The notes under the pieces were generated by a model. It made no database searches. It had not been told where the DNA came from and saw nothing but the letters and a program-made list of their open reading frames with translations. A stretch of 64,000 bases of DNA from Stappia sp. MMSF_3263 (GTDB lineage: Bacteria; Pseudomonadota; Alphaproteobacteria; Rhizobiales; Stappiaceae). The DNA lies in NCBI RefSeq assembly GCF_030733745.1, contig NZ_JASHIK010000008.1, positions 62,001 through 126,000 on the forward strand. The letters are read 5' to 3'. Of the stretch, positions 45,309 to 53,680 are shown in pieces. Position numbers and translations under genes: made by a program. Positions within the stretch are counted from its first letter, which is position 1, and each line of letters begins with the position of its first letter.

Positions 45309-45995
45309 TTACTCTATCTGGATGCGTTCGACCAGCGCACGGCCGGTCTGCGTATCGTGGCCGGTGACCACAACTTCCCGGACACTCGGCATGAGGCCGC
45401 TTTCATCCACATCGACATAGGCGTAGCGCATTCGCATCTGGCGCCCGTCCACCGGAAGCAGCAGTTCCGCCCGCCCCGGTTCGACCAAGCGCAAGGTCGC
45501 CCTGCGCTCCGGGTAGGAAACCACATAAAGGGAGAAGACATCCGGATCGTCGGTGGCGCGGGCGCGCACGCCAAAAGCGAAACTGTCCTCGATCATCTTC
45601 AGCGCAAGCCGCTCGCCCGTCGTGTTGAAGCGCCGCCAGTAGGCCACGATCGGCTGGCGCGGATCGAGCTTGCCATCGTCGAGAAACCGCGCGGCATAGA
45701 CGACCGTGTTCGAGTTGGTGGACCGCTGCAGGTAGAACACCATGCCCGGATCGTCGGGCACCGGGAAGTCCGGACGGACAACCGGCAGGCTGTCGACCTC
45801 TTCGACGACAGACCCGCTGGCGCGCTGCTGCGCGCTCCCATGGGTGATCACGGTGCCTTCCTGGGCGAACGCGGAAACGGCAGGAGCCGCAATCGCGATG
45901 CCCGCGGCCAGCACGCAAGGGACAGGCGAAGGGAGCAGCCGCCATGGCAAGGCCGCAAGCGAGGCGCGCCAGAAGCTCCGTCGGTGCGGTTTCAT
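45309..45995 (-). CDS. DUF4833-like exported protein
   Basis: A 228-residue protein with a long signal peptide (basic MKPHRRSFWRASLAALPWR, hydrophobic core, cleavage near AFAQ-EG at about 44-46). The mature part PDDPGMVFYLQRSTNSNTVV, YAARFLDDGKLDPRQPIVAYWRRF and LKMIEDSFAFGVRAR matches DUF4833 as I remember it. The ATG at 45995 is chosen; a GTG four codons upstream is possible. Between the SPT-like and MIPS genes in the operon, so it belongs to the lipid pathway, perhaps as periplasmic lipid-binding or remodelling protein. Confidence 0.78.
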   Translation of the reverse strand: MKPHRRSFWRASLAALPWRLLPSPVPCVLAAGIAIAAPAVSAFAQEGTVITHGSAQQRASGSVVEEVDSLPVVRPDFPVPDDPGMVFYLQRSTNSNTVVYAARFLDDGKLDPRQPIVAYWRRFNTTGERLALKMIEDSFAFGVRARATDDPDVFSLYVVSYPERRATLRLVEPGRAELLLPVDGRQMRMRYAYVDVDESGLMPSVREVVVTGHDTQTGRALVERIQIE

Positions 45996-46035
45996 CGCAA
46001 GACCCACTCTGCCCGATCCTGCCCCGCGTCCGCCC

Positions 46036-47274
46036 TCAGGCGCCCATCACCGCCGTCTGCAGCTCGCCGCCGGCGCCCGCGTTTCCCGCGACCACTCCGG
46101 CGACAATCCCGATTGCCTTGTCCATCTGCTCGTACGTGTGATCCGCCGAGATGAAGAAGCGGATGCGCGGCTGGTCCTTGGGTACTCCCATCTGGACAAT
46201 CGGCGGTGCATAGACGCCCTGCTCCAATAGCACCTGCGATGCGATCATCGTCTGCATCGAGGTGGCGAAGAGGACGGGCACGACGCCGCATCCGATGGCC
46301 GCACCCGTGTCGAGACCGGCCTCGCGGGCACGATCCCGGAAGTAGAGGGAATTATCGTGGAGACGCGTCACCCGCTGCGGATCGGCCTGCAACTGGTCTA
46401 GCGCTCCATGGGCGCTTCCCAGGGCCGCCGGCGAAAGGCCCACGCTGTAGACGAAACCGGGCAGCGTGAAACGCAGCCATTCGATCACGCCTTGTTCGGC
46501 ACAGATGAACCCGCCCGACGACACAAAGGACTTGGACAAGGTTCCAACGGTCAGCTCTATCCGTTTCGGATCGACGTCGAAATGTTCGCAAAGCCCACGA
46601 CCGGTGGCCCCGAGAACGCCATAGGAATGAGCTTCATCGACAAGCAGCCATGCATCATGCGCTTCCTTCAGCGCCACGAGCCTGGGAAGGTCGGGTATAT
46701 CGCCGTCCATCGAGTACAGCCCCTCGACGACAACAAGGACGTTCCGATACTGGCCCCTGAGCTCGTCAAGCTGACGCTCGAGGTCGTCGAGGTCGTTATG
46801 GGCAAAGACCCGATGATCGTAGCGACCGTTCTTGGCCCCGACGAAAATCGAATTGTGGGCCAGTTCGTCGATCAGCACCAGATCGCGCGGCCCCATCAGG
46901 TAGTTGATAAGGGAGACATTGACGAGATAGCCGCTGACCAGCGACATCGCGTCCCCCACGCCCAGGAAATCGGCCAGCTTGCGCTCAAATACACGGTGAC
47001 CGGCCCGCTCGCCGCCAACGAGGCGCGACGCGCCCACGCCGGTGCCCTGGCGGTGCAGTTCCTCGCTCGCCGCCGCGACCACGTCAGGATGCTTGCTGAG
47101 GCCGAGATAGTCGTAGTGGGCGAAGCTGATGAACGGGATGCCGTTCCGCTCGCAAAGCTCACGTTGCTGGTCGACCGGGAGAAAATAGGGGTTGTGCTGT
47201 TCGATGATTGCCTTGCCGGCAAGGCGAAAACGCCGTTCAGCGACTACGGCAAAGCTCGGCCGATCAGGCTTCAT
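46036..47274 (-). CDS. spt: Serine palmitoyltransferase-like alpha-oxoamine synthase
   Basis: A 412-residue PLP fold-type I alpha-oxoamine synthase. FISFAHYDYLGLSKHPDV (49-66), GVGASRLVGGERAGHRVFE, VVEGLYSMDGDIPDLPRL, VDEAHSYGVLGATGRG (D213, H216) and the PLP lysine K248 in LTVGTLSKSFVSSGG. Could be KBL, AONS or SPT; the KDSR-like reductase in the same operon and absence of tdh or bio genes favour SPT, the first sphingolipid step (serine plus acyl-CoA/ACP). The long Gly-Ala-rich C-terminus is odd. Weak ribosome site before ATG. Confidence 0.85.
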   Translation of the reverse strand: MKPDRPSFAVVAERRFRLAGKAIIEQHNPYFLPVDQQRELCERNGIPFISFAHYDYLGLSKHPDVVAAASEELHRQGTGVGASRLVGGERAGHRVFERKLADFLGVGDAMSLVSGYLVNVSLINYLMGPRDLVLIDELAHNSIFVGAKNGRYDHRVFAHNDLDDLERQLDELRGQYRNVLVVVEGLYSMDGDIPDLPRLVALKEAHDAWLLVDEAHSYGVLGATGRGLCEHFDVDPKRIELTVGTLSKSFVSSGGFICAEQGVIEWLRFTLPGFVYSVGLSPAALGSAHGALDQLQADPQRVTRLHDNSLYFRDRAREAGLDTGAAIGCGVVPVLFATSMQTMIASQVLLEQGVYAPPIVQMGVPKDQPRIRFFISADHTYEQMDKAIGIVAGVVAGNAGAGGELQTAVMGA

Positions 47275-47416
47275 TCTTGTTTACCCCCAGAACCCGATCA
47301 ACTGTCGAAAACAATTCGGGCCTTGTCAATTTCTTCAGTTGCGATATTTGCTTCGGCGACGCCCACAGCAGGAACCTCGCAAGGGGGTTCTGCTGTCCTG
47401 CATGCACCGATGTCAT
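47264..47416 (-). CDS. Possible small protein coupled to the SPT-like gene
   Basis: A 50-codon frame ending 11 bases inside the start of the SPT-like gene, so its stop and the SPT start would be translationally coupled. It would read MTSVHAGQQNPLARFLLWAS then PKQISQLKKLTRPELFSTVD, with an amphipathic helix near the end. GGAAG precedes the ATG by nine bases. No family recognised; codon bias is weak evidence. It might be an uncoupled leader peptide or not translated at all. Confidence 0.33.
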   Translation of the reverse strand: MTSVHAGQQNPLARFLLWASPKQISQLKKLTRPELFSTVDRVLGVNKNEA

Positions 47417-48007
47417 CCATCGGTCTTCCGGCGGTCTGGAAGCCGCAACCTGTCTCGACGACAGGAACGGCAAGATGATCGTAACCGGCGCATCTCCCGC
47501 CAGAGAGCTCCCCAACCCGAAGGTCCGACGCCAGCCGCCGCTATTGAATTCTGTTCAGGCTGATTTCGCTAAATAGCCGAAAGGCGTGGTACTGTCGAGT
47601 AAGCCAACGAAACGCTCACCGCCATCAGACGACCCAACAGCCCCGCAGTCCCTCTGCGCGCCGGACAGGTGCCTGTTCCGTGGCCTGCGCTGCGAAAGGC
47701 GTCACCAAGGATCGCATCCGGCCTGCAACAGGCGGAAATTGCTAGGTTTTGAAACCATCCGATTGGGTCACAAGACAGGCCCTTTGCCGATACGCAACAA
47801 CACCGAGATATGGGGAGGACTGCGACAAGCTGCCTCCGCTTCTCGCACTTTCCTTCTTGGCTGACGTTTTCCACGGCCTCCGGCACGCCTGGGCAGGTGA
47901 ACTTACCCTTGGGAAACTCCGCAAGCCAATGTTTTAATTGATTTTTTTGTAACCGACTCCGCTTTGGCCGATATCATCGGGACGGAGCTCGTTCCAGACC
48001 GGCAAGG
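47417..48007. other. Long gap between the SPT-like and phosphonate genes without a supported gene
   Basis: About 590 bases of lower GC and no convincing reading frame; short open frames on both strands lack ribosome sites and family similarity. It includes an AT-rich segment at 47930-47950 (TTTTAATTGATTTTTTT). It should hold the promoter of the SPT operon and the 3' end of the phosphonate operon. No tRNA cloverleaf seen. Could be the scar of a lost gene. Confidence 0.6.
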
Positions 48008-49129
48008 CTAGCGGATCAATTTCTGTTTCATTTCTGTCACAACGGCTTCTGCCGCCGCCAGAAACCGTTCGATGACCCCGGTATCGATCGCCCCGATGGT
48101 CCCCACCCGAAATGTGCCGAGTTCCCGCATCTTGCCGGCATAGATCGCAAAGCCCCGGCGAGCGAGCGCGTCATAGAACGGATCGAACCGGTACCACTCC
48201 GCCTTCGGCTCGACAAAGGACACGATCACCGGTGCCTGCAGCTCGGGTTCCAGTGCCGGGCGAAAACCCAGCCTGCGCATGCCATCGACCAGTGCGTCGC
48301 GGTTTCCCCGGTAGCGGGCGAGGCGTGCTGCCGGACCGCCCTCGTCCTCCAGTTCCGCCAATGCCTCGACAAGAGCCGCCACGACATGCGTCGGTGGCGT
48401 GAAACGCCATTGCCCGTCGCCTGACAGAGCCCTTGCCTGATCGTGAAGGTCAAGCACGAGCGAAGGAGCCACTCCGGCACGCGCCTCGAGCTCATCGTGC
48501 CGGGCGATCACGAAACCAAGTCCGGGCACCCCCTGAAGGCACTTGTTGGACGAGGCCGCAACTGCCGAAATGCCGAGCGCGGCCATATCGAGCGGCAGCG
48601 CTCCAAAGCCGCTCATGCTGTCGACAAGGAGGCGACGGCCGGCGGCGCGTGTGACCGTCGCGATGTCCTCCAGCGGATTGAGAAGCCCCGAGGTCGTCTC
48701 GCAATGAACCGCGGCGACAACCGAAAGGCCCTGATCGCCGGCAAGTCTGCGCCCCAGTTCCTGGGGATCGTGGGTCGCAGTCTCCTCAACCTCGTAAACA
48801 TCGAAATCCCGGCCGATCCGTCGACAGATCTCTGCCATGCGCCGGCCATAAGCCCCGTTGACGAGCAGAAGCACCCGCTCCTGAGGCGCCACGAGGCTGC
48901 CCAGCATTGCCTCCACGGCAAACGTGCCGCTGCCCTGAAGCGGCACGCAGACATGCTCCGCGTCTCCGCCGGCGAGCACCCGAAGCCTGTCAAGCATCGC
49001 TGCGCTGAGCCGCACGAATTCCGGATCGCGCGACCCCCAGTCGCGCTGCATCGCCGCCTTGACCCTTGCGCTGGTGGTCAACGGGCCGGGCGTCAGCAGC
49101 ACCGTCCCGACCCGGACATCCCCCGTCAT
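48008..49129 (-). CDS. phnW: 2-aminoethylphosphonate:pyruvate aminotransferase (biosynthetic direction)
   Basis: A 373-residue class V aminotransferase with LLTPGPLTTSARVKAAMQRDW at the N-terminus, FVRLSAAMLDRLRVLA, CETTSGLLNPLEDIA, VDSMSGFGALPLDM and the PLP lysine in AASSNKCLQGVPGLGFVIA, the signature of PhnW. Here it would make 2-aminoethylphosphonate from phosphonoacetaldehyde, the third step after PepM and Ppd encoded directly upstream. The PhnW degradative partner phnX is absent. ATGA overlap with ppd. Confidence 0.93.
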   Translation of the reverse strand: MTGDVRVGTVLLTPGPLTTSARVKAAMQRDWGSRDPEFVRLSAAMLDRLRVLAGGDAEHVCVPLQGSGTFAVEAMLGSLVAPQERVLLLVNGAYGRRMAEICRRIGRDFDVYEVEETATHDPQELGRRLAGDQGLSVVAAVHCETTSGLLNPLEDIATVTRAAGRRLLVDSMSGFGALPLDMAALGISAVAASSNKCLQGVPGLGFVIARHDELEARAGVAPSLVLDLHDQARALSGDGQWRFTPPTHVVAALVEALAELEDEGGPAARLARYRGNRDALVDGMRRLGFRPALEPELQAPVIVSFVEPKAEWYRFDPFYDALARRGFAIYAGKMRELGTFRVGTIGAIDTGVIERFLAAAEAVVTEMKQKLIR

Positions 49130-50271
49130 CGCGCGCTGCTCTCGTCAAGATGCGTCCGGAACCGGCGCGCGACCTCTGCCGGAGTGATGCCCGGTCGACC
49201 GAGACCGGCGACCTGTTCGGCCGCGACCTTCAGATGCAGCAGGCGCGGCCCCGGAGCGCCAAGCGCTTCCCTCACTGCCGCAAGGCCCGCTTCCAACCCG
49301 CTGGCGCGCGCGGCAAAGCGATAGCCACAGGCGCTGGCGATCGCGGCAAAGTCTACACCCGGCGAAACCGTCGCCTGACCGCCTGTCGACAAGTGACGTT
49401 CATTGTCGAGGATGACGTGGGTGAGGTTGTCGGGCTGTTGCGCTCCGATCGTTGCCATGTTGCCCAGCTTCATCAGCGCGGCACCGTCTCCGTCGAGCAC
49501 CACGATCTGGCGCCCTGTGTTCAGTGCCGCCCCGAGCCCGATGGCACTGGCACCCCCCATCGAGCCGACGCAGTAGAGATGGCCGGGATGGTCCTGCAAC
49601 GTGTAAAGCTCACGCCCCGTATGCCCCGTGGTCGCAACGATCCCCGCGCTTTGCGGAACGATATCGCGGATCGCCGCAAGCAGATCCATCCGCCGCGCCG
49701 GGGCGGCGCCGCCGAAGTCACCGACCTCGACCCTGGGAAGCGGCTCCGGGCGCATTTCGTCAAGCGAGCGTGATGCAATCGCCCCCTTGGGCTGGATCAT
49801 CGCCACCGGCTGTCCGGTTGCCCGCATATGCGTGACCGCGACGGCAAGGGCCGGCTCGATCTCCCCGGCCGAGGTCGGAAACCCGACACGATGCGTTCCC
49901 ACCAGATCGAGCAGCGGCGCGGTAATCTCGCCCATCAACGCGTGCTGCGGCTCGTCCGCCAAACCCGGCTCGCCGCGCCAGGTGGCGATGACAAGCGTCG
50001 GTATCCGAAACGGGTGGTTGAGCGAGGTCAGCGGATTGACCGCATTGCCAAGCCCTGAATTCTGGAACATCACGACAGTCTCTCGACCGGCGAGCCAGGC
50101 GCCTGCCGCGATCGCCACGGCCTCTCCCTCGCTGGTGGCTCCGACATAACGGGCGCCCGGGTCGGAGATCACCGCGTTCATCAGCGGCGTCAGGAAGCTG
50201 CAGGGAACACCAGTGAAGAAATCGATGCCCTGCCGCTTGGCACCGGCGAGAAAGTCGTCTGCCTCGATCAT
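49126..50271 (-). CDS. ppd: Phosphonopyruvate decarboxylase (ThDP enzyme)
   Basis: A 381-residue thiamine-diphosphate enzyme: DFFTGVPCSFLTPLMNAV, SEGEAVAIAAGAWLAGRE (catalytic Glu), FQNSGLGNAVNPLTSLNHPF at the N-terminal pyrimidine half and LDGDGAALMKLGNMATIGA ... VILDNE (the ThDP-binding GDG..N motif) in the C-terminal half. It decarboxylates phosphonopyruvate to phosphonoacetaldehyde, pulling the unfavourable PEP mutase step. Starts four bases after the PepM-fusion stop. Confidence 0.95.
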   Translation of the reverse strand: MIEADDFLAGAKRQGIDFFTGVPCSFLTPLMNAVISDPGARYVGATSEGEAVAIAAGAWLAGRETVVMFQNSGLGNAVNPLTSLNHPFRIPTLVIATWRGEPGLADEPQHALMGEITAPLLDLVGTHRVGFPTSAGEIEPALAVAVTHMRATGQPVAMIQPKGAIASRSLDEMRPEPLPRVEVGDFGGAAPARRMDLLAAIRDIVPQSAGIVATTGHTGRELYTLQDHPGHLYCVGSMGGASAIGLGAALNTGRQIVVLDGDGAALMKLGNMATIGAQQPDNLTHVILDNERHLSTGGQATVSPGVDFAAIASACGYRFAARASGLEAGLAAVREALGAPGPRLLHLKVAAEQVAGLGRPGITPAEVARRFRTHLDESSAR

Positions 50272-50274
50272 CGG

Positions 50275-51912
50275 TTACACCGCGTCCCGCGCCTGGGCGA
50301 GGTCCATCAGGTCGTTCACGTTGCGCCAGAAACCGCGCACATAGACAACGCCGATCGCCTCTCCCTCACCCGCCATCACCGTCAGCACGCGGCCGAGATC
50401 CGCCTCATCCAGTTCACCGCTAGCCTCCATCCGTCGGAGTGTCTCCTGAAGCCGCGCCGTGCCCGCCACACTGGCTCTCAACAGGCCGACCCATTCACCG
50501 TCTCCTTCGCCGGTCACAAAACCGCTCAGGCGCGGCGCGTCGCCCTCGAGACCCGGATCGTCGGTAAACGGTGCGGTGCATGCGACGGAATCGCGACCGC
50601 TACGCGTCCCCTCGGCACGCGGGTCGACCAGCAGGACGATGTCTTCCTGCCGATCCTCCATCAACGCGAGGAAAAACGGCCGGTAGAGAATATCGCCATA
50701 GGACACGATCGTGCCGGCGGCTTCCGAGCCGAGACCGAGCGCCAGAGAACGCGCCTCGCCGGTCGTCTGGTGATCGGGATTGTCGATCTTGGAGATACCG
50801 GCAACGGCCACCGCATCGCCGCGATAACCGACCACAACGCGAATCTCCTCCACCCCGTGACGCTTCAACGCGTCGACCTGCCGGCCGAGCAACGACTTGC
50901 CGCGCACCGGCAGCATGCATTTCGGTCGTTCTGCCGTCAGTGCGCCAAGCTCCTCGCCGCGCGTCGCGGCGAGAATGACGGCCCGCGCCGGACTGGACGC
51001 CGCCAGGTAGCGCTTTTCCGCTTGCTCCAGTTCCTGGGCACCTGCAAGCGAGAAGACGTCGCCGAGCGGGGCGACATCGCTTTCCACCTCGAGCAGCGTT
51101 TCCTGCGCCCGCAGGGTCGCACAGGTCTCCCGCATCGCCTTGATCGAACTGCGCAGATTGTGATTGGCCCAGATGATCATCGAGGCTCCGGCCTCGCGCA
51201 ACCGCTCGGTCGGCGTACGGTAGTACTTGGTCGGGATCAGAACCACCGGCACGCGGTTCTCCCATTGCCGGCAGAAATCGAGGATCTCGTCAGCCGAACT
51301 CTTCTTCGAGTGAATGACGATCGCATCTGCACCCGCATCGGCATAGGCATGCGCGCGCCGCAGCGCTTCATCCACGCCGCGTCCCGCGATCAGCGCCTCG
51401 ACGCGGGCCACCACCTGGAAGTCGGGATGACTCTGCGTGTCCTTGCCGGCCTTGATCTTGCCGCAGAACTCCTCGATGTCGGCCAGCGGCTGGTTCTCTC
51501 CCAGGAACGAGTTCGTCTTCGGAAAGATCTTGTCCTCGATGCAGACGCCTGCGATGCCCCGCGCGCACAGCTTGCCGACGAAGCGGCGGAAATTGTTGAA
51601 ATTGCCATAGCCCGTGTCGCCATCGACCAGGATCGGCAGACTGGAGGCGTCCGACATGTATTCGAGCATGTCGAGCACCTGCGTCCAGGACAGCTCGTTG
51701 TTGTCGCGCACGCCCAGCGACGCGGACATCGACAAGCCCGACGCCCAGATGCCCTCGAAGCCGGCCTCTTCCACGATCTTGGCGGAAAGCCCGCTATGCG
51801 CCTCCATCAGGAAGGCAAGTTCCGGACGGGCCAGCAACCGCCGAAGCCGTGTGAATTTCGATGCGCCTGCCGTTGCGGCGTGACTGCCGGGCGCTCCGGT
51901 GTTCGCGTCCAT
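50275..51912 (-). CDS. Bifunctional phosphoenolpyruvate mutase / nucleotidyltransferase (PepM-PntC fusion)
   Basis: A 545-residue fusion. Residues 20-300: isocitrate-lyase-fold PEP mutase with LVDGDTGYGNFNNFRRF and CIEDKIFPKTNSFLGENQ (EDK-x(3)-K-x-NS, which distinguishes PepM from lyases). Residues 309-545: PntC/LicC-type nucleotidyltransferase with AVILAATRGEELGALTAERP, K331 and VRGFWRNVNDLMDL. Such fusions activate 2-aminoethylphosphonate as CMP-AEP (known in Treponema and others). Start at ATG 51912 because AGGG lies before it; the longer frame to 52068 starts without ribosome site. First gene of the operon. Confidence 0.93.
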   Translation of the reverse strand: MDANTGAPGSHAATAGASKFTRLRRLLARPELAFLMEAHSGLSAKIVEEAGFEGIWASGLSMSASLGVRDNNELSWTQVLDMLEYMSDASSLPILVDGDTGYGNFNNFRRFVGKLCARGIAGVCIEDKIFPKTNSFLGENQPLADIEEFCGKIKAGKDTQSHPDFQVVARVEALIAGRGVDEALRRAHAYADAGADAIVIHSKKSSADEILDFCRQWENRVPVVLIPTKYYRTPTERLREAGASMIIWANHNLRSSIKAMRETCATLRAQETLLEVESDVAPLGDVFSLAGAQELEQAEKRYLAASSPARAVILAATRGEELGALTAERPKCMLPVRGKSLLGRQVDALKRHGVEEIRVVVGYRGDAVAVAGISKIDNPDHQTTGEARSLALGLGSEAAGTIVSYGDILYRPFFLALMEDRQEDIVLLVDPRAEGTRSGRDSVACTAPFTDDPGLEGDAPRLSGFVTGEGDGEWVGLLRASVAGTARLQETLRRMEASGELDEADLGRVLTVMAGEGEAIGVVYVRGFWRNVNDLMDLAQARDAV

Positions 51913-52106
51913 TGGCACCCTGTCCCCTTCTGTCCCCCCGGGCGACCCCAAACGTCCCGGCACCTCATCCCTGAGGCGGCTCATTGGTAACGAAGCCCCG
52001 TGTGAAAGGGAAGACGGCCGCGGCGGACGGAGAACTTCAAATCGCGATGGCAGGATGGTACACTGCAACCTTTAGGGGAATTCGCATGTGACGAGGGGAC
52101 CCGAAA

Positions 52107-52316
52107 ATGAGTTTCGCAAACTGGGGAAAGACCAAAAAGCAGATTGAAGCAGAAAGGGCGGAGACCGAGAAATTCCATCGGGAAATCCGCGAAGATCTCG
52201 ACGCTCATTCGCGCAAGCTGCATGAAGAGAACATGGAGCGAATGCGCAAGAGCAGCGAGAAGCAGTTGAAGCAGTGGCGGCTTGCGCAAAAGGGTATCTA
52301 TTACGAGGAACTCTAG
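52107..52316 (+). CDS. Small charged coiled-coil protein
   Basis: 69 residues, almost all helix-forming and highly charged: MSFANWGKTKKQIEAERAET followed by EKFHREIREDLDAH and RMRKSSEKQLKQW, predicted as a long coiled coil, ending KGIYYEEL. GAGGGGA lies about eight bases before ATG 52107. No family recognised. Divergent from the PepM-fusion gene. Likely a real small protein because its codon bias follows the neighbouring genes. Confidence 0.55.
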   Translation: MSFANWGKTKKQIEAERAETEKFHREIREDLDAHSRKLHEENMERMRKSSEKQLKQWRLAQKGIYYEEL

Positions 52317-52398
52317 ACAAGCCGAACGGCGGTGTTCCGGAGCCGACCCGCGACCGGGCGGCCTGCGGGATCGCGGGCAAGGCTGGCGCCCGCACCGG

Positions 52399-52420
52399 CC
52401 CGGGCACAATCGCGCCCGGG
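52399..52420. terminator. Hairpin between the small coiled-coil gene and the AcuI-type gene
   Basis: CCCGGGC-N8-GCCCGGG forms a seven-pair GC stem between convergent stops at 52316 and 52446, followed by TTCAAATTTG on the plus strand. A modest bidirectional terminator candidate. Confidence 0.45.
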
Positions 52421-52445
52421 TTCAAATTTGCATCGCTGCCCTTGT

Positions 52446-53438
52446 TCAGGCGTTGACGTCGACGACGACGCGCCCGCGCACCTCGCCGGCAAGGATCGCC
52501 CGGCCTAGCTCCGGCAGGTCGGCAAGGCGCGCCGGCACCACCATCCCGTTAAGCGCGTCCATCGGCAGGTCCGACGCGATCCGCGACCAGGCCCGCACCC
52601 GGTCCTCATACGGGCGCATGACGGAATCGATGCCGAGCAGGTTGACCGCGCGCAGCAGGAAAGGAACCACGGTCGCCGGCAGGCCCGCCCCGCCTGCAAG
52701 ACCTACAGCCGCGACCGAGGCGCCGTATTTCATCTGCCCGAGCACCCGCGCCAGCATCGCCCCGCCGACCGCATCGACGCAGCCCGCCCAGGTCTCGCTC
52801 TCCAGCGGCCGCTTGACCGTTTCCGCGATCTCCTCGCGCGCAACGATACGCGAGGCGCCCAGCCTCTTGAGATAGGCTTCCGTCTCCGGCCGGCCGGTCA
52901 CCGCCGCGACCTCGTGGCCGAGTTTCGCAAGGATCGCGGTCGCGACAGAACCGACGCCGCCGGCAGCCCCCGTGACCAGAACCGGGCCATTGCCGACCTT
53001 CAGCCCGTGATCCTCCAGCGCCATCACCGCCAGCATGGCGGTGAAGCCGGCCGTGCCGACCGCCATGGCATCGCGGGTGCTGAGGCCCTGCGGCAAGGGC
53101 ACCAGCCAGTCGGCCATCACCCGCGCCTTTTGCGCATAGCCACCCCAGCGCACCTCACCGACGCGCCAGCCGGTCAGCACCACCTTGTCGCCGGGCGCAT
53201 AGCGCGGATCGGAGGAGGTCTCGACCGTGCCGGCAAAATCGATGCCCGGCACATGCGGCCAGGCGCGCACGAGCCCGCCGCCGGAACCAAGGCACAGCCC
53301 GTCCTTGTAATTCAGCGTCGAATACTCGACCGCCACGGTGACGTCGCCCTCAGGCAGACGGTCTTCCGTGATCGCCTCGACCTTGGCCGACACGACCCCC
53401 GCCTCGTCCTTGTCGACGACCAGCGCGTTGAAGCTCAT
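52446..53438 (-). CDS. acuI: YhdH/AcuI-family acrylyl-CoA reductase (MDR superfamily)
   Basis: A 330-residue NADPH-dependent medium-chain reductase: MSFNALVVDKDEAGVVSAKV, VEYSTLNYKDGLCLGSGGG, VPGIDFAGTVE, GNGPVLVTGAAGGVGSVATAIL (cofactor loop) and LGIDSVMRPYEDRVRAWSRI characterise YhdH/AcuI. These enzymes turn acrylyl-CoA into propionyl-CoA, protecting from toxic acryloyl-CoA in DMSP or 3-hydroxypropionate metabolism. GGAAGGAAAGCC precedes ATG 53438. Divergent from a class III CoA-transferase which might provide the acyl-CoA. Confidence 0.88.
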   Translation of the reverse strand: MSFNALVVDKDEAGVVSAKVEAITEDRLPEGDVTVAVEYSTLNYKDGLCLGSGGGLVRAWPHVPGIDFAGTVETSSDPRYAPGDKVVLTGWRVGEVRWGGYAQKARVMADWLVPLPQGLSTRDAMAVGTAGFTAMLAVMALEDHGLKVGNGPVLVTGAAGGVGSVATAILAKLGHEVAAVTGRPETEAYLKRLGASRIVAREEIAETVKRPLESETWAGCVDAVGGAMLARVLGQMKYGASVAAVGLAGGAGLPATVVPFLLRAVNLLGIDSVMRPYEDRVRAWSRIASDLPMDALNGMVVPARLADLPELGRAILAGEVRGRVVVDVNA

Positions 53439-53680
53439 GGCTTTCCTTCCCTTGAACCTGTCCTGGACCTGTCCTGGGACCTGCCCTTCATCTCTCCGCC
53501 CATTGGTACCGGCCAGCAAGGGCGATGAAAAGCGGCACGGCAATGAAGGGAGGTTTCGACCGCTCCCCACGCTCCGGAATGATGTTCTCACGCCAAGTCA
53601 TTGGACGCATGGCGATGCCGGGGCTATGACCGGGGGAAGCTTGCCCCTCCTTTGTTCAGGAAAGAAGGCGTTTCCCGATC

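Noticed and set aside
46036-47274. SPT-like gene as KBL (glycine C-acetyltransferase) or BioF
   Set aside because: No tdh or bio gene adjacent; a KDSR-like reductase is in the operon.
47569-47886. 105-codon minus-strand frame in the SPT upstream gap
   Set aside because: Cys/Arg-rich, no ribosome site, no family; probably noncoding.
48008-49129. PhnW as a degradative 2-aminoethylphosphonate enzyme
   Set aside because: No phnX, phnA or phn regulator nearby; it is translationally coupled to Ppd and the PepM fusion, so synthesis is the better reading.
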